Source: Cloacimonetes bacterium UBA5210 (GTDB lineage Bacteria; Cloacimonadota; Cloacimonadia; Cloacimonadales; Cloacimonadaceae). From it: a DNA stretch of 64,000 nt. A program made the translations under genes and the position numbers. Position 1 is the stretch's first letter. Every line of letters begins with the position of its first letter. Below the pieces are notes generated by a model. The model did no database searches. It saw only the letters and a program-made list of their open reading frames with translations, and had not been told where the DNA came from. Below are positions 34,471 through 44,025 of the stretch, in pieces. The stretch covers positions 1 through 64,000 of the forward strand of contig DHVK01000012.1 of the NCBI GenBank assembly GCA_002412625.1, written 5' to 3'.

Positions 34471-36140
34471 AGAAACACCGGTACGATATCGTCGAGATGA
34501 GCGAGATTGCTCCCCGGGCGATTACCGAGATCCAACGGCTTGCCTCCGCTCTTTTCGCCAGGGATTCATCTGCCAGGGAGCAAAGCATAACTGATCTGAT
34601 CTCCCTGGTATCCCAACATCTGAAAATGATTGGGGATAAACGACGCTTTGCGGCCGCGATTGCGGTGTTCTTCGATGCTGCGTTCAGTTGTCTGCAGCAC
34701 AACCAGCTTAGCAGAAACAGCGAGCTATATAAGTTCTTCATCATTCTGAATCACTTGCCGGTGCTGGAGAACTCTCCATTTTATGCGCAGACGCTGGACA
34801 TCCTATCCCGCTACTTCCGCAAAGATCCATCCATCATCAAGCTCTTTGATCGATTGCAACTGTTATACTTGTATACAGAAATAGGGAATTTCGAAGCTGC
34901 TAAGACATTGGCAAAGGAACTTGAAAAGGAAGTCCCGGAGACGCATCTAAGTTTTTTCACTCTATATCAGATTTGCCGATTCAAGGTCTATGATGCAATC
35001 AGCGAAGTGGAATCCAAAGTAGAGATACTATTGCGAATCACTACCAAGATCTATGATACCGAAGGGGATGAATGCGCTCTGTTCTTGATGGGGCGCTGGT
35101 TATGCTCTTTGGAGATCATCAAAGGAACCCCGTTCTACCGGGCACTGCTCTGCAATCTCTACGACGACATCAAGGGTTCTCAGTGCCTGAATGCCGCCAT
35201 GGTTGGCTATGAGCTCTTTTCCATGGACGACAGGCTGATCTCTCCGGACGAAAAGTTGTGCCTTTACGAAGAGCTGATGGAGTATAAGGAATCGGTACTG
35301 AACGCGCAACAACTGAACTCTCTGCATTTCTTTGCCGGAAACTATATGAGCGGAAAGAACGAGAACTTCCGGGATAGCATCCAAAGCTTCAAGTCTTCAA
35401 ACTATTTCTTGCATAAATGCTGGGAACGCCTGATCGGGATTTCCCGATACCTGAGGCTGCACTGCAATCCCGTGGACTATAAGCTGAGCGTGGGATTTCT
35501 GGACAAACTCTATCTGGATCTCTCGCATCAGACGAGCATGCGGAACAACAGCTACGTGGAAAACCTCCAGACAAACTTCGACAAGATCGAGGATCTGTAT
35601 CGCGAAGTAGGCGAACTGTCTTTGCGGGATGCACTTACCGGCCTCAGAAACAGACGCTATATGGAGAACAACCTAACTCAGATCGTGGCCCTGGCGTTCA
35701 GACACAATGCGCCGGTTAGTTTCGCGATGATGGATATCGACCATTTCAAGCGCGTGAACGACACCTTGGGTCACGCCGCCGGGGACTATGTATTGCAGGA
35801 GCTAAGCAAGAAACTACTCGGGACATTCAGAAAAAGCGATATCATCATCCGCTATGGGGGCGAAGAGTTTCTGGTCGTGCTGTTTGATATCGGCCCCGAA
35901 AAGTGCATGAAGATGATGCAGGACCTGCGTGAAGATATCCAGAACCAGACCTTCCAGTATCAACGACACAGTATCAGAATCACGATCAGTATCGGGCTTT
36001 CTTACGAAAAACTAAGCACATCCGGGGATTGCTGCGAGTTGGATCGCTTTGTCCAAAACGCTGATGCAGCCTTGTATGAAGCCAAAGCGGCAGGCCGAAA
36101 CCAGGTGGTTATCAATCAGAAACCGGAAAATCCTGCTTGA
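34467..36140 (+). CDS. Diguanylate cyclase (GGDEF domain) with long N-terminal helical region
   Basis: 557 residues, GTG start overlapping the upstream stop (GTGA). The last 170 or so residues form a GGDEF domain, with DALTGLRNRRYMENN at its start, the active-site motif YGGEEF and, five residues before it, RKSD (an RxxD inhibitory I-site). It should therefore make cyclic di-GMP and be product-inhibited. Residues 1-380 or so are helical and Leu/Tyr-rich, resembling TPR-type repeats (YLYTEIGNFEAAKTLAKELE), and could be a protein-binding sensor region. No transmembrane segment is seen. Operon linkage with an FtsB-like protein suggests a tie to cell division (inference). Confidence 0.9.
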   Translation: MKKHRYDIVEMSEIAPRAITEIQRLASALFARDSSAREQSITDLISLVSQHLKMIGDKRRFAAAIAVFFDAAFSCLQHNQLSRNSELYKFFIILNHLPVLENSPFYAQTLDILSRYFRKDPSIIKLFDRLQLLYLYTEIGNFEAAKTLAKELEKEVPETHLSFFTLYQICRFKVYDAISEVESKVEILLRITTKIYDTEGDECALFLMGRWLCSLEIIKGTPFYRALLCNLYDDIKGSQCLNAAMVGYELFSMDDRLISPDEKLCLYEELMEYKESVLNAQQLNSLHFFAGNYMSGKNENFRDSIQSFKSSNYFLHKCWERLIGISRYLRLHCNPVDYKLSVGFLDKLYLDLSHQTSMRNNSYVENLQTNFDKIEDLYREVGELSLRDALTGLRNRRYMENNLTQIVALAFRHNAPVSFAMMDIDHFKRVNDTLGHAAGDYVLQELSKKLLGTFRKSDIIIRYGGEEFLVVLFDIGPEKCMKMMQDLREDIQNQTFQYQRHSIRITISIGLSYEKLSTSGDCCELDRFVQNADAALYEAKAAGRNQVVINQKPENPA

Positions 36141-36186
36141 CATATATCGCGGAACCAAAATTTCTTTTCTTGATAAGGAGAATGCC

Positions 36187-37290
36187 ATGGCAAAAGTAAT
36201 AGTAAAAAACCTGAACAAGTTTTATGATAACGGTTTTCACGCCGTGAAAGACGTGAGCTTTGTGGCTGAAGACAAAGAATTTGTAGTGCTGGTGGGTCCC
36301 TCCGGTTGCGGAAAGACCACAGTTCTGCGCCTGATTGCCGGGCTGGAAGAAATCTCCAGCGGGGACATCCATATCGGCGACAATCTGGTAAACAAAAAGC
36401 CACCCAAAGACCGCGACATCGCCATGGTGTTTCAAAACTATGCCCTATATCCCCACATGACTGTGTATGACAACATGGCTTTTGCCCTCAAACTGAGAGG
36501 GGAAAGCAAGGCTGAGATTCAGGGCAAAGTGGACAAAGCCGCCGCGCTTTTGGGCATCGAAAGCATGCTCACCCGCAAGCCGGCTCAACTCTCCGGCGGA
36601 CAGCGGCAGCGCGTGGCATTGGGGCGCGCCATTGTGCGCAACCCCAAAGTCTTCCTCTTTGATGAACCGCTATCCAACCTGGATGCCAAATTGCGCGTGG
36701 CAATGCGCGCGGAGATCGTGAAACTGCACCAAACTCTGGCAAACACGATGATCTATGTTACTCATGATCAGGTAGAAGCAATGACCATGGCCGACCGCAT
36801 TGTGGTGATGAAAGACGGCATCATCCATCAGATCGATACCCCCCTTGATATCTACAACAAGCCCGCGAACATGTTTGTGGCCGGCTTCATCGGCAGTCCG
36901 GCAATCAACATGGTCTCCGGGAAGCTGGTGGCCAAGGACGGCACTCTCACTTTTGATAGCGGGGACTACCAGTTAGCGCTCACTCCGGAGCAGACGAAGC
37001 GCCTCAAAAACTATGAAAACAAAGCCATTATCATGGGCATCCGCCCCGAAGATATCTATGACGCCCGTCACGACAGCATGGCGGAATTTCCCCAGAAGTT
37101 TACTCCGGTGTGCGACCTCGTAGAGCCCCTGGGCAACGAGTTCCATGTCGTGCTGAAGACCAAGCAATACAGCTTTGTAGCTCGCTTTGATCCCAAGGAA
37201 CTACCCAAAGTAGGCAAAGAACTCCCCGTAACGGTGGACATGGTGAAGGCTCACTTCTTTGATCCCGAAAGCGAACTGGCTCTCTATTAA
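36187..37290 (+). CDS. ABC transporter ATP-binding protein, MalK/UgpC/MsmK-type
   Basis: 367-residue ATPase that energises carbohydrate importers. Walker A GPSGCGKTT, signature LSGGQRQRVALGRAI, Walker B VFLFDEPLSNLD and the H-loop YVTHDQVEAMT are intact. The C-terminal TOBE-type regulatory domain is present (residues 240-367). ATG 36187 is chosen with AAGGAG 6 bp before it. The TTGACA at 36137-36142 overlaps the previous stop and may be its -35 box. No permease or binding-protein genes are adjacent, so it may serve several importers elsewhere, like MsmX. Confidence 0.93.
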   Translation: MAKVIVKNLNKFYDNGFHAVKDVSFVAEDKEFVVLVGPSGCGKTTVLRLIAGLEEISSGDIHIGDNLVNKKPPKDRDIAMVFQNYALYPHMTVYDNMAFALKLRGESKAEIQGKVDKAAALLGIESMLTRKPAQLSGGQRQRVALGRAIVRNPKVFLFDEPLSNLDAKLRVAMRAEIVKLHQTLANTMIYVTHDQVEAMTMADRIVVMKDGIIHQIDTPLDIYNKPANMFVAGFIGSPAINMVSGKLVAKDGTLTFDSGDYQLALTPEQTKRLKNYENKAIIMGIRPEDIYDARHDSMAEFPQKFTPVCDLVEPLGNEFHVVLKTKQYSFVARFDPKELPKVGKELPVTVDMVKAHFFDPESELALY

Positions 37291-37291
37291 C

Positions 37292-38041
37292 GTGAAGTAT
37301 CTCGCCATTCTGTTACTCCTGACCTGCATCCCGCTTACAGCTTCGGTGGGAGAGTATTCCGCGATGGCAAATGCCCTCTCCGGAATCACCCTGCTCTCGG
37401 ATTCCGTGGCGGATTATGCGATCTCCCCCGTGATGGCGCAAAAGGGGCTTAGCACTTTCTACAACAGACCATTCAACAGCTCGGAGCTTACCATCCTGGG
37501 GCTGCATAACGCGGTGGGAAGAAAGAACATCTTTGTCGGAGTGGGTACCACCTACCTGCATCACGAGGACTACGTGAAGCACGAACCCTATCTGAATCTG
37601 AACTACCGCTTCCATGGCTTAGGCATCGGAGCCACCGGACACATGATGTATGACTCTGTGAAAGGAGAGGATGGCGAGTTCGACTTTGCCTATGATCTCG
37701 GAGCTGCTTACATTCGTGGCGATTATGGCTTGGAACTCAAACTCTTGCGCGGGGATAGCGCTGATGAACAGCTTGCTTTTGGCATGAAGGCCGCTCTCAG
37801 TCCGGAAGTCACCACTGCCCTGGGCTATGTGAAGGAGAAGAATCACGATGATTATTTCCGCTTCGGAATCGCCGCGGAACTGCATGAATACGTCTCCCTC
37901 TATGGATCCTGGCAGAACGAGCCCAATCGCTTCGGCATGGGCGTTCAGCTAAATCTGGATAGCTGGAGTGTGATGTATTCGGTGCGCACCCACACAGCCC
38001 TGGATCCCACTCACGCGATTTCCCTGGATATTTATTGGTGA
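37292..38041 (+). CDS. Predicted exported beta-barrel protein, unknown function
   Basis: 249 residues from GTG 37292, one base after the ATPase stop. Signal peptide MKYLAILLLLTCIPLTASVG. The body alternates short strands of the barrel type (YLNLNYRFHGLGIGATGH, AISLDIYW) and ends with an aromatic residue (W), as in outer-membrane barrels. I do not recognise the family. GTGA overlap with the following gene indicates they are made together. It could be a PorV-like or surface-assembly protein. Confidence 0.6.
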   Translation: MKYLAILLLLTCIPLTASVGEYSAMANALSGITLLSDSVADYAISPVMAQKGLSTFYNRPFNSSELTILGLHNAVGRKNIFVGVGTTYLHHEDYVKHEPYLNLNYRFHGLGIGATGHMMYDSVKGEDGEFDFAYDLGAAYIRGDYGLELKLLRGDSADEQLAFGMKAALSPEVTTALGYVKEKNHDDYFRFGIAAELHEYVSLYGSWQNEPNRFGMGVQLNLDSWSVMYSVRTHTALDPTHAISLDIYW

Positions 38042-39522
38042 AACAGGCCCTTGGGCTGATCCTGCTCTTATCCTGTTGCCTTGCCTTCGCTCAGGTGTCC
38101 GAAGATGCTTTGCTGGGGGTGCATGAACTGAATCCTCAGGATATTTCAGACCAACACACAGATGACAATTACAAAGAATATGAGCCCTTTAGCGGGGCTC
38201 TTTCTGTATCCGGATACAGCGGCAGCACGGACTATCTGGTCGGCTATCTGCACTTCAAACAAGAGTCCTGGCTTGTGCGCGGAGGGATGCGGCTGGAGGA
38301 TCAGCGATCCGGCAACCTGCAGCTCAAGTTCAAGGATGCCCTGGCACTGGGGGCATATCGTCCGGCATGGGCGCAAGGTCTTGTCTTTAGTGCCGCAAAC
38401 CAATCTCCCCGCCTGTTGAATCCGCCCCATCCGCAGAGCCACGCGCCCTTGGGGCTGGCTCTCAATCTGCAATACAAAGCCTGGGCTGTTCTGGCAGCAG
38501 TTTCCGCGGTGGAGCGGGATGTGCGCCTGGCTGGCGAAAGCATCTCATATCTGCCGCGCACGAAGGGACTTTATCTGGCAAGCACAGACGAACGCCTTGG
38601 CGCTTTCGGAGTCGTCTATGCCCGCGACCGCTTCGATGTGGGCGCCTTGTACTATCATCAGAGCTATAACCGCGGTTTTGCCAATACAGAGCTTGATTCT
38701 GTGCTGAACATGGGCAGCACGTTCATCAGGCTGAAGGGGGGAAGCAATACTGTGCAAGCAGAACTTGCGCTGCAGGGAGGACCAGCCGCCCTGAAGACAA
38801 TGTGGGAAAGCCATAGCGGCAACCTACACACCCGGGTAGGTTATGCCCGCATCGGGAAGTATCAGCGCCCCGCGTATGCGGCAAAGCCTCTGCTCTTGAG
38901 TTCTTTGGATGAGCGCGAGGAGATTCGGGCAGAGCTGAAATACAAGCTGCGCAGAAGCCTCAGCATCGCCGGCGGGACAGTGCTCAATCACCGTCGCGGA
39001 AGCCTGGATGATCCTGCCTGGCTGGCGCACAGCAGCGTCCGGATAGCGTACCGGGATCGTGAATCGCGGTTTAGCCTCGCCCTGAAGCTGATCGATCGGG
39101 AGATCCTGTCTGAGGTGGATAGCAGCTATGTAAACAGCAAGCCGCTGCATATCCGCCTGCAGCTCAGCGCAGCGCAGCGGGTGCATGATCACTGGAGCGT
39201 GGAACTCAACGCGCGCTATCACCATCAGGAAAAGACTGCTGCCATAAACAACGGCTCCTACTGGGCTCAACATCTGGTCTATCACCAGAGCCGGCTGAAA
39301 TTCAAAACCGGATTCTCTGTTCTATCCAGCGCCAATTACAAAATGCTGGTGATCGCGGACAACGACCTCGGTTACGAGCTTTGGGGTAAAAGCAATGTGC
39401 AGGCAGAACTGGAATGCGCGTTCAGGCTGAAGTGGTGGCATATAACGGGGAAAGCTCAGCAGGAGCTGCAGGATAGCCGCCGCACCAAGCTCAGTTTGCG
39501 GCTCAGCAGCCGTTTTGGCTGA
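38038..39522 (+). CDS. Predicted outer-membrane barrel protein, unknown function
   Basis: 494 residues from GTG 38038, which overlaps the previous stop by 4 bp. Signal peptide MKQALGLILLLSCCLAFAQ. Dense beta-strand pattern throughout (SGSTDYLVGYLHFKQESWLV, LKFKTGFSVLSSANYKMLV), ending LSLRLSSRFG. No enzymatic motif was recognised. It may form a partner complex with the preceding barrel protein. After it the strand changes, and a copy of the dispersed repeat occupies the convergent gap. Confidence 0.6.
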   Translation: MKQALGLILLLSCCLAFAQVSEDALLGVHELNPQDISDQHTDDNYKEYEPFSGALSVSGYSGSTDYLVGYLHFKQESWLVRGGMRLEDQRSGNLQLKFKDALALGAYRPAWAQGLVFSAANQSPRLLNPPHPQSHAPLGLALNLQYKAWAVLAAVSAVERDVRLAGESISYLPRTKGLYLASTDERLGAFGVVYARDRFDVGALYYHQSYNRGFANTELDSVLNMGSTFIRLKGGSNTVQAELALQGGPAALKTMWESHSGNLHTRVGYARIGKYQRPAYAAKPLLLSSLDEREEIRAELKYKLRRSLSIAGGTVLNHRRGSLDDPAWLAHSSVRIAYRDRESRFSLALKLIDREILSEVDSSYVNSKPLHIRLQLSAAQRVHDHWSVELNARYHHQEKTAAINNGSYWAQHLVYHQSRLKFKTGFSVLSSANYKMLVIADNDLGYELWGKSNVQAELECAFRLKWWHITGKAQQELQDSRRTKLSLRLSSRFG

Positions 39523-39568
39523 TCCCAGGCTACAGCTTGCCCCCTTGCTCCCCTCGCGCCTGATCTGT

Positions 39569-39638
39569 GCTAAAGCTGATTTCAAGCTATGATTATCGTG
39601 TGGCCACAGCTTGATAACAGCACAAAATCAGCTTGGTG
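39569..39638. repeat. Dispersed intergenic palindromic repeat, copy D
   Basis: Perfect 10-bp outer arms AAGCTGATTT (39573-39582) and AAATCAGCTT (39625-39634). The core contains the palindrome TGTGGCCACA and CAGCTTGATAACAGC. It lies between convergent genes, consistent with a terminator-like or spacer role. Confidence 0.78.
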
Positions 39639-39707
39639 AAGGCAGAGTAAACGCGGGATGGGTGGAGCAGGGCGCTATTTGAGAATCAGGGCAGAATGAG
39701 CGCCGGG

Positions 39708-41261
39708 TCAGAGCTCGAAGATTGCCCTAAGCGCTTGCAGGGCATTCATATCGCAGCGAATCAAAGGCAGTTTGGGATCTATGAAAGAAGGATATTCCAG
39801 CTCCGGGCGAAGGTAGCTTTGCACCCGCTCCCCGGCATACTGCAGAGGGTTGCGGAATTCGGCAAAACGCCCGTAGCGCACATCCGTGATCTCGCCAAAA
39901 GCGATGCGCAGCAGCTTGTTACGCGCCCGCAGGGGCCAGTTCAGGTTCTTGAACACCGGCACCGGGATGGGCAGATACTGCTGCTGGTATAGATGCCATA
40001 GCCTGCGCCCCAGCCTCAGCTTCAGCGGAACTTCCGCCCAAAAATCCATCAGCTCGGCATCCCACAGGGGTAAACGCCAGTCATAGCCCAAATCCTCATA
40101 GACCCGCACCGAGTTCACAATAAACTTGGCTTGCCGCTCCTGCAGCTCCCAATATTCATACAAGGATGCTGCGTCCATTGCGCTCATCTGTTCCGGGATA
40201 TCCAGATAGCGCTCAATTCTTTGCCGGAAGCGTGTCGTTTCTTCCCGCGAAGGGTGTTTCCACAGCCGATAGTGCCGCGCCAGAATCTGTTCCACAAGCT
40301 CATGCCGGCTGAATTCGGTGGCATCTCGATACACGGCAGGAAGATGTCCGCTTTGCAGAAAATCTCCGGTATGCCCGGGGATGAAGACGCTGTCATGCGG
40401 GATCAGCTTCCGGCTTTTGAGTTCCTTAACTGCCAGCCAATCTTGAATATGCGCGCTGGAAGTGGCATTCACGGCATACTTATAATGCTGCTTACGCTCG
40501 TTTGAGAAGTAGGCTTGGTACCAGCTCTTGTGGGTGTGTTCCACAAACAGCCAGGGGATGTTCAGATGCTTTGCCACTTTTCTGGAGATGCGGGCTTCAG
40601 CGTTGCCTTTGGCTTCATAACTGAAGGCATAAATAGCGGGATATTGCGCGCGTTTCAGCAGATAGGCAATCAGGCGGGAATCCCAGCCTCCGCTCAGGGG
40701 GATCACGGCGCTACGGCCGTTCAGCGAAGCGATCAACCGCTCTGTGGTGTTCCGATGAATCTCATGCAGTTGCGCGCTCAGATCCTTCTCTGAAAGCGAG
40801 CTTTCCTTATCGTGACGGTATTTGAAATACGCTTTCAAAACCGGCTTTTGGCCATCCCGCAGTAGCAGATAATGTCCGGCGGGAATCTGAAAGATCTTGG
40901 GGTGGAGCGTATCGTTCCCGCTCACAAAGCCCGTGATCAGGAATTCTTCCCACACAGCCCTGTCCTGATCCCGGATGTGGCTGATCTGAAGCGGATCAAT
41001 GGCCTCGCTGCGATCCGCCAGCAGCCCGTCAGCCGTATAGAACAGCGGGATGGAGCGGATGCGATCCACCGCTGCAAGTGTGTAACCTTTCCCCTCAAAA
41101 ACCAAGGCAAAACAGCCGTTAGCCCGGGTGAGCCACGCTTCTACTTCTGCCACAGGACTGTCTCCGGTGAAACGCTTGAGGCTCTCCTGTGCGGCGCTCA
41201 GCAGGTGTCCAAGGAGATGCAAGCCTGAGGAGTGCTGCCAACCGCTGCCGCAAAGCTTCAC
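39708..41261 (-). CDS. Asparagine synthase-like protein without the glutaminase cysteine
   Basis: 517 residues. The C-terminal AsnB-type synthetase domain has the ATP pyrophosphatase motif VIPLSGGWDSRLIAYLL. The N-terminal glutaminase-like part (ALVFEGKGYTLAAVDRIRSIPLFYT) is shortened and lacks the N-terminal MCGI cysteine nucleophile, so ammonia or another amine would have to be the donor. The start is taken as GTG 41261, overlapping the flippase stop as GTGA; a TTG at 41282 is the alternative. Such proteins often occur with exopolysaccharide genes, where they probably amidate a sugar acid or peptide. Neighbouring flippase and sugar-transferase genes fit this. Confidence 0.78.
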   Translation of the reverse strand: MKLCGSGWQHSSGLHLLGHLLSAAQESLKRFTGDSPVAEVEAWLTRANGCFALVFEGKGYTLAAVDRIRSIPLFYTADGLLADRSEAIDPLQISHIRDQDRAVWEEFLITGFVSGNDTLHPKIFQIPAGHYLLLRDGQKPVLKAYFKYRHDKESSLSEKDLSAQLHEIHRNTTERLIASLNGRSAVIPLSGGWDSRLIAYLLKRAQYPAIYAFSYEAKGNAEARISRKVAKHLNIPWLFVEHTHKSWYQAYFSNERKQHYKYAVNATSSAHIQDWLAVKELKSRKLIPHDSVFIPGHTGDFLQSGHLPAVYRDATEFSRHELVEQILARHYRLWKHPSREETTRFRQRIERYLDIPEQMSAMDAASLYEYWELQERQAKFIVNSVRVYEDLGYDWRLPLWDAELMDFWAEVPLKLRLGRRLWHLYQQQYLPIPVPVFKNLNWPLRARNKLLRIAFGEITDVRYGRFAEFRNPLQYAGERVQSYLRPELEYPSFIDPKLPLIRCDMNALQALRAIFEL

Positions 41262-42532
41262 TGTTTCCGGATCCTCTTCCAAAGAGCCAGGTCGCCCATG
41301 CCGGGCAGCAGCAGTTCTTTCAGCGAAAAGCCTTCACCATACTTCAGCATCGCCAGATAATATAAGCCGTAGCAAACATAGGAAATGGTGGATGCCAGCG
41401 CGGCGCCTAAGTTCTGCCAGAGGGGGATGAAGAAGAAATTCAGGATGATGTTGATCAACAGGCAGCCCAGTGTGATGCGCAAATGGACCTTTGGCCTGCC
41501 GGAGCTGAAGAACCAAGGAGATACAATCTTGGGAATGCAGGCAAACAGCACTCCCGGAATGAGCAGCAACATGATCTGCGTTCCGGCTGCGTAGGGCTTG
41601 CCATACACATAGGGGATCAGGAAGCTTCCCGGAATGGCGATCAGACAGAGCGCCAGGCAGATGGCCATGCAGATGCGGGTTGTGCTAGCCAAAAGGGTTC
41701 TGCCGCTGTCACCTTCTGCCAGGTTGTACAGCCTTCCGGTGAGCGCGGTGTTGATCGAAAGCGGCAAAAGGAAGAGCAGTTCCGCGATGGTCACTGCGAT
41801 GGTATATACGCCCAAGTCCGCAGAACCCAGATATTGCTTGATCATGATCTGATCTGCCCGATAGTGCAAGAAGGCAAACAGGGTGGAAGCCCAGGCTACT
41901 CCGCCATAGGCAAACTCCGCTTTCAGGATGCGGGTGGAGATGCGGGCAAGGTAGCTTTCCTTCAGCTTGATCTGGATCAGAATGAACCACAGAAGCAAGG
42001 AAACCACAGTGATCAGAAAGAATGAATTGACCGTCAACACACCCCAGAGCCAGAGCAGCAGGATGGTTCCGCTTTTCAGGAAGAAAGAGACCAGCCCGAT
42101 CTGATTGTTCAGAATGATCTTCTCATCCCCGGTCAGCCAAGCCTGATGATGGCCGATGAAGAGATACGAGACCATCAGCACCAGGCCGCCCACAATCATG
42201 AACCAGCTGTAGTTTGCCAGCAGCAGGCCGTATGACCTCAGCAGGACGATGATCCCGGCGGTTGCCAGGGTCATCAGCGCGAGCGTGTTCACATTGCTGC
42301 TATAGATAGCCACCCGGTCGAAGCCGCTTTTCTTCTGATAAAAGGCCACGGCGGAGGTGATGCCCAGATGCCCGAAATTGCCCAACAGGGTGAAGATCAG
42401 GATGAGGTATGCAATGTATCCCTGTCCGGCGGGACCCAATGCCCGCGCCACCAGGATGCCGGTAAGCATCCCAAACACAATCTTCAGGATCTGTGTGAAG
42501 AGATTGTGCCCGATGTTTTTGGTATAGCCCAT
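41258..42532 (-). CDS. Oligosaccharide flippase family (Wzx-like) membrane protein
   Basis: 424-residue protein with about 12 hydrophobic helices and the MATE/Wzx-like beginning HNLFTQILKIVFGMLTGILV. Members flip undecaprenyl- or polyprenyl-linked oligosaccharides across the inner membrane. It begins directly after the ruvB stop codon (no gap) and overlaps the asparagine-synthase-like gene, so it is coupled with both. This puts a glycan-export protein in an operon with a DNA repair gene. Confidence 0.85.
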   Translation of the reverse strand: MGYTKNIGHNLFTQILKIVFGMLTGILVARALGPAGQGYIAYLILIFTLLGNFGHLGITSAVAFYQKKSGFDRVAIYSSNVNTLALMTLATAGIIVLLRSYGLLLANYSWFMIVGGLVLMVSYLFIGHHQAWLTGDEKIILNNQIGLVSFFLKSGTILLLWLWGVLTVNSFFLITVVSLLLWFILIQIKLKESYLARISTRILKAEFAYGGVAWASTLFAFLHYRADQIMIKQYLGSADLGVYTIAVTIAELLFLLPLSINTALTGRLYNLAEGDSGRTLLASTTRICMAICLALCLIAIPGSFLIPYVYGKPYAAGTQIMLLLIPGVLFACIPKIVSPWFFSSGRPKVHLRITLGCLLINIILNFFFIPLWQNLGAALASTISYVCYGLYYLAMLKYGEGFSLKELLLPGMGDLALWKRIRKQ

Positions 42533-43555
42533 CTAATCTTTGAAGATCTCGGCTTGCTCCGCTATGGGGCTCAGGCCCAGATGCTTATATGCTTTGAAGG
42601 TTACCTTTCTGCCCTGTGTGGTGCGTTCCAGAAAGCCCTGCTGCACCAGATAGGGCTCGAAGATCTCCTCGATCGTGCCGGCGTCTTCACCGATGGCCGT
42701 GGCAATGGTCTTGATCCCAACCGGACCGCCCCGGTAGTTCTCGATGATGGTGCCCAGGATGCGCTTGTCCATCTCATCCAGCCCTGCGTGATCTACTTGC
42801 AGCATAGATAGTGCCGCAAGCGCGATGTCCAAAGTGATGATGCCGTCTCCGCGGATCTGGGCGTAATCCCGCACTCTTCGGAGCAGGCGGTTGGCGATGC
42901 GTGGTGTGCCCCTGCTACGGCGGGCGAGCTCCTTCACTCCATCTTCCTCAGCGCTCACATTCAGCAGCTTGGCAGAGCGTTTGATGATGCTCTCGATGGA
43001 CGCTTGGTCATAATAGTCCAGCCTCAGCACGATGCCGAAGCGATCCCGCAGAGGGGGAGTCAGCAAGCCGGCGCGGGTGGTGGCTCCGATCAGGGTGAAG
43101 GGTTCGATCGGAATCTTCAGTGTCCGGGAGGAGGGTCCGCTATCCAGGATGATTTCCATTTCGTAGTCTTCCATCGCGGGGTAGATATACTCTTCGATCA
43201 CGTGGGAAAGGCGGTGGATTTCGTCAATAAACAGTGCTTCATGCCGCCCCAGGTTGGTCAATACTCCTGCCAGATCGGAGGGTTTTTCGATCACCGGTCC
43301 GCTGGAGACGGTGATATTCACCCCCATTTCGCGGGCAATGATGGTTGCCAGGGTGGTCTTGCCCAAGCCGGGAGGACCGTAGAACAGCACATGATCCAGG
43401 GGTTCTCCGCGCAGTCTTGCGGCTTGGATGCTGATGTCCAGGAGCTCTTTGATGTGGTCCTGCCCCACAAAGTCTTTCAGGGTGCGCGGTCTCAGGGCGC
43501 GGTCAAAATCCTTATCTTCGGTTTGCAGGACGGGGTTGTTAATCCGTTCCAGCAT
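42533..43555 (-). CDS. ruvB: Holliday junction branch migration DNA helicase RuvB
   Basis: 340-residue AAA+ motor of the RuvABC resolvasome. Walker A GPPGLGKTT, Walker B ALFIDEIHRL, the sensor/arginine region ATTRAGLLTPPLRDRFG and a C-terminal winged helix (GPVGIKTIATAIGEDAGTIEEIFEPYLVQQGFL) are all present. It starts 1 bp after the stop of a small exported-protein gene and ends flush with the flippase start. ruvA and ruvC are not in the window. Confidence 0.98.
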   Translation of the reverse strand: MLERINNPVLQTEDKDFDRALRPRTLKDFVGQDHIKELLDISIQAARLRGEPLDHVLFYGPPGLGKTTLATIIAREMGVNITVSSGPVIEKPSDLAGVLTNLGRHEALFIDEIHRLSHVIEEYIYPAMEDYEMEIILDSGPSSRTLKIPIEPFTLIGATTRAGLLTPPLRDRFGIVLRLDYYDQASIESIIKRSAKLLNVSAEEDGVKELARRSRGTPRIANRLLRRVRDYAQIRGDGIITLDIALAALSMLQVDHAGLDEMDKRILGTIIENYRGGPVGIKTIATAIGEDAGTIEEIFEPYLVQQGFLERTTQGRKVTFKAYKHLGLSPIAEQAEIFKD

Positions 43556-43556
43556 C

Positions 43557-44012
43557 TTATTTGTTCTTGGTTTGGGGGGGTATGATCAGCGGTTCATCCA
43601 GCTTGCGGATAAGGTTTGTCCCTTCCGGGATCAGCAATTGCCAGCCTTTGGTTTCGCCGCTTGCTTTGTGAGTAAGCAGCATGTGCATGGTGTCCCCGGC
43701 TAACCATTGCCGTTTGAAATTACCCAGTTGAATGCTCACGATCACGGTTCTGGGGAATTTATCGTCGTGGCCCACTTCTTTGATGGCGATGGTGTGGATG
43801 GGGTGCGTCTCTGTGGAGATCACTTCCTCCGGGTTGGCTTCCATCCAGGCGCGCAGGATGTATTCGTTGGCGCTGGATTTTTCCGCGGCGGTAACGAGCG
43901 GCTTGCTGCTGTCGTCCAAAATCAGTTTCTGCACATACACCCGTGGAATGGTGATTGCCAGCAGTGGCAAGGCCAAAAGCATAATGTACACAAGCGCAAG
44001 AATCTTTCTCAT
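43557..44012 (-). CDS. Small exported protein of unknown function
   Basis: 151 residues. Signal peptide MRKILALVYIMLLALPLLA. The mature part (VYVQKLILDDSSKPLVTAAEK, QLGNFKRQWLAGDTMHMLLTH, GWQLLIPEGTNLI) looks like a compact beta-rich domain. No family was recognised. GAGGAG lies just before the ATG. It is sandwiched between the sugar-transferase gene and ruvB with gaps of 13 and 1 bp, so it is co-expressed. Confidence 0.65.
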   Translation of the reverse strand: MRKILALVYIMLLALPLLAITIPRVYVQKLILDDSSKPLVTAAEKSSANEYILRAWMEANPEEVISTETHPIHTIAIKEVGHDDKFPRTVIVSIQLGNFKRQWLAGDTMHMLLTHKASGETKGWQLLIPEGTNLIRKLDEPLIIPPQTKNK

Positions 44013-44025
44013 GTCTCCTCTCTTA

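Noticed and set aside
36049..36186. N-terminal extension of the MalK-type ATPase into the end of the cyclase gene
   Set aside because: AAGGAG lies just before ATG 36187 and the ABC domain starts there; the extension is out-of-frame cyclase sequence.
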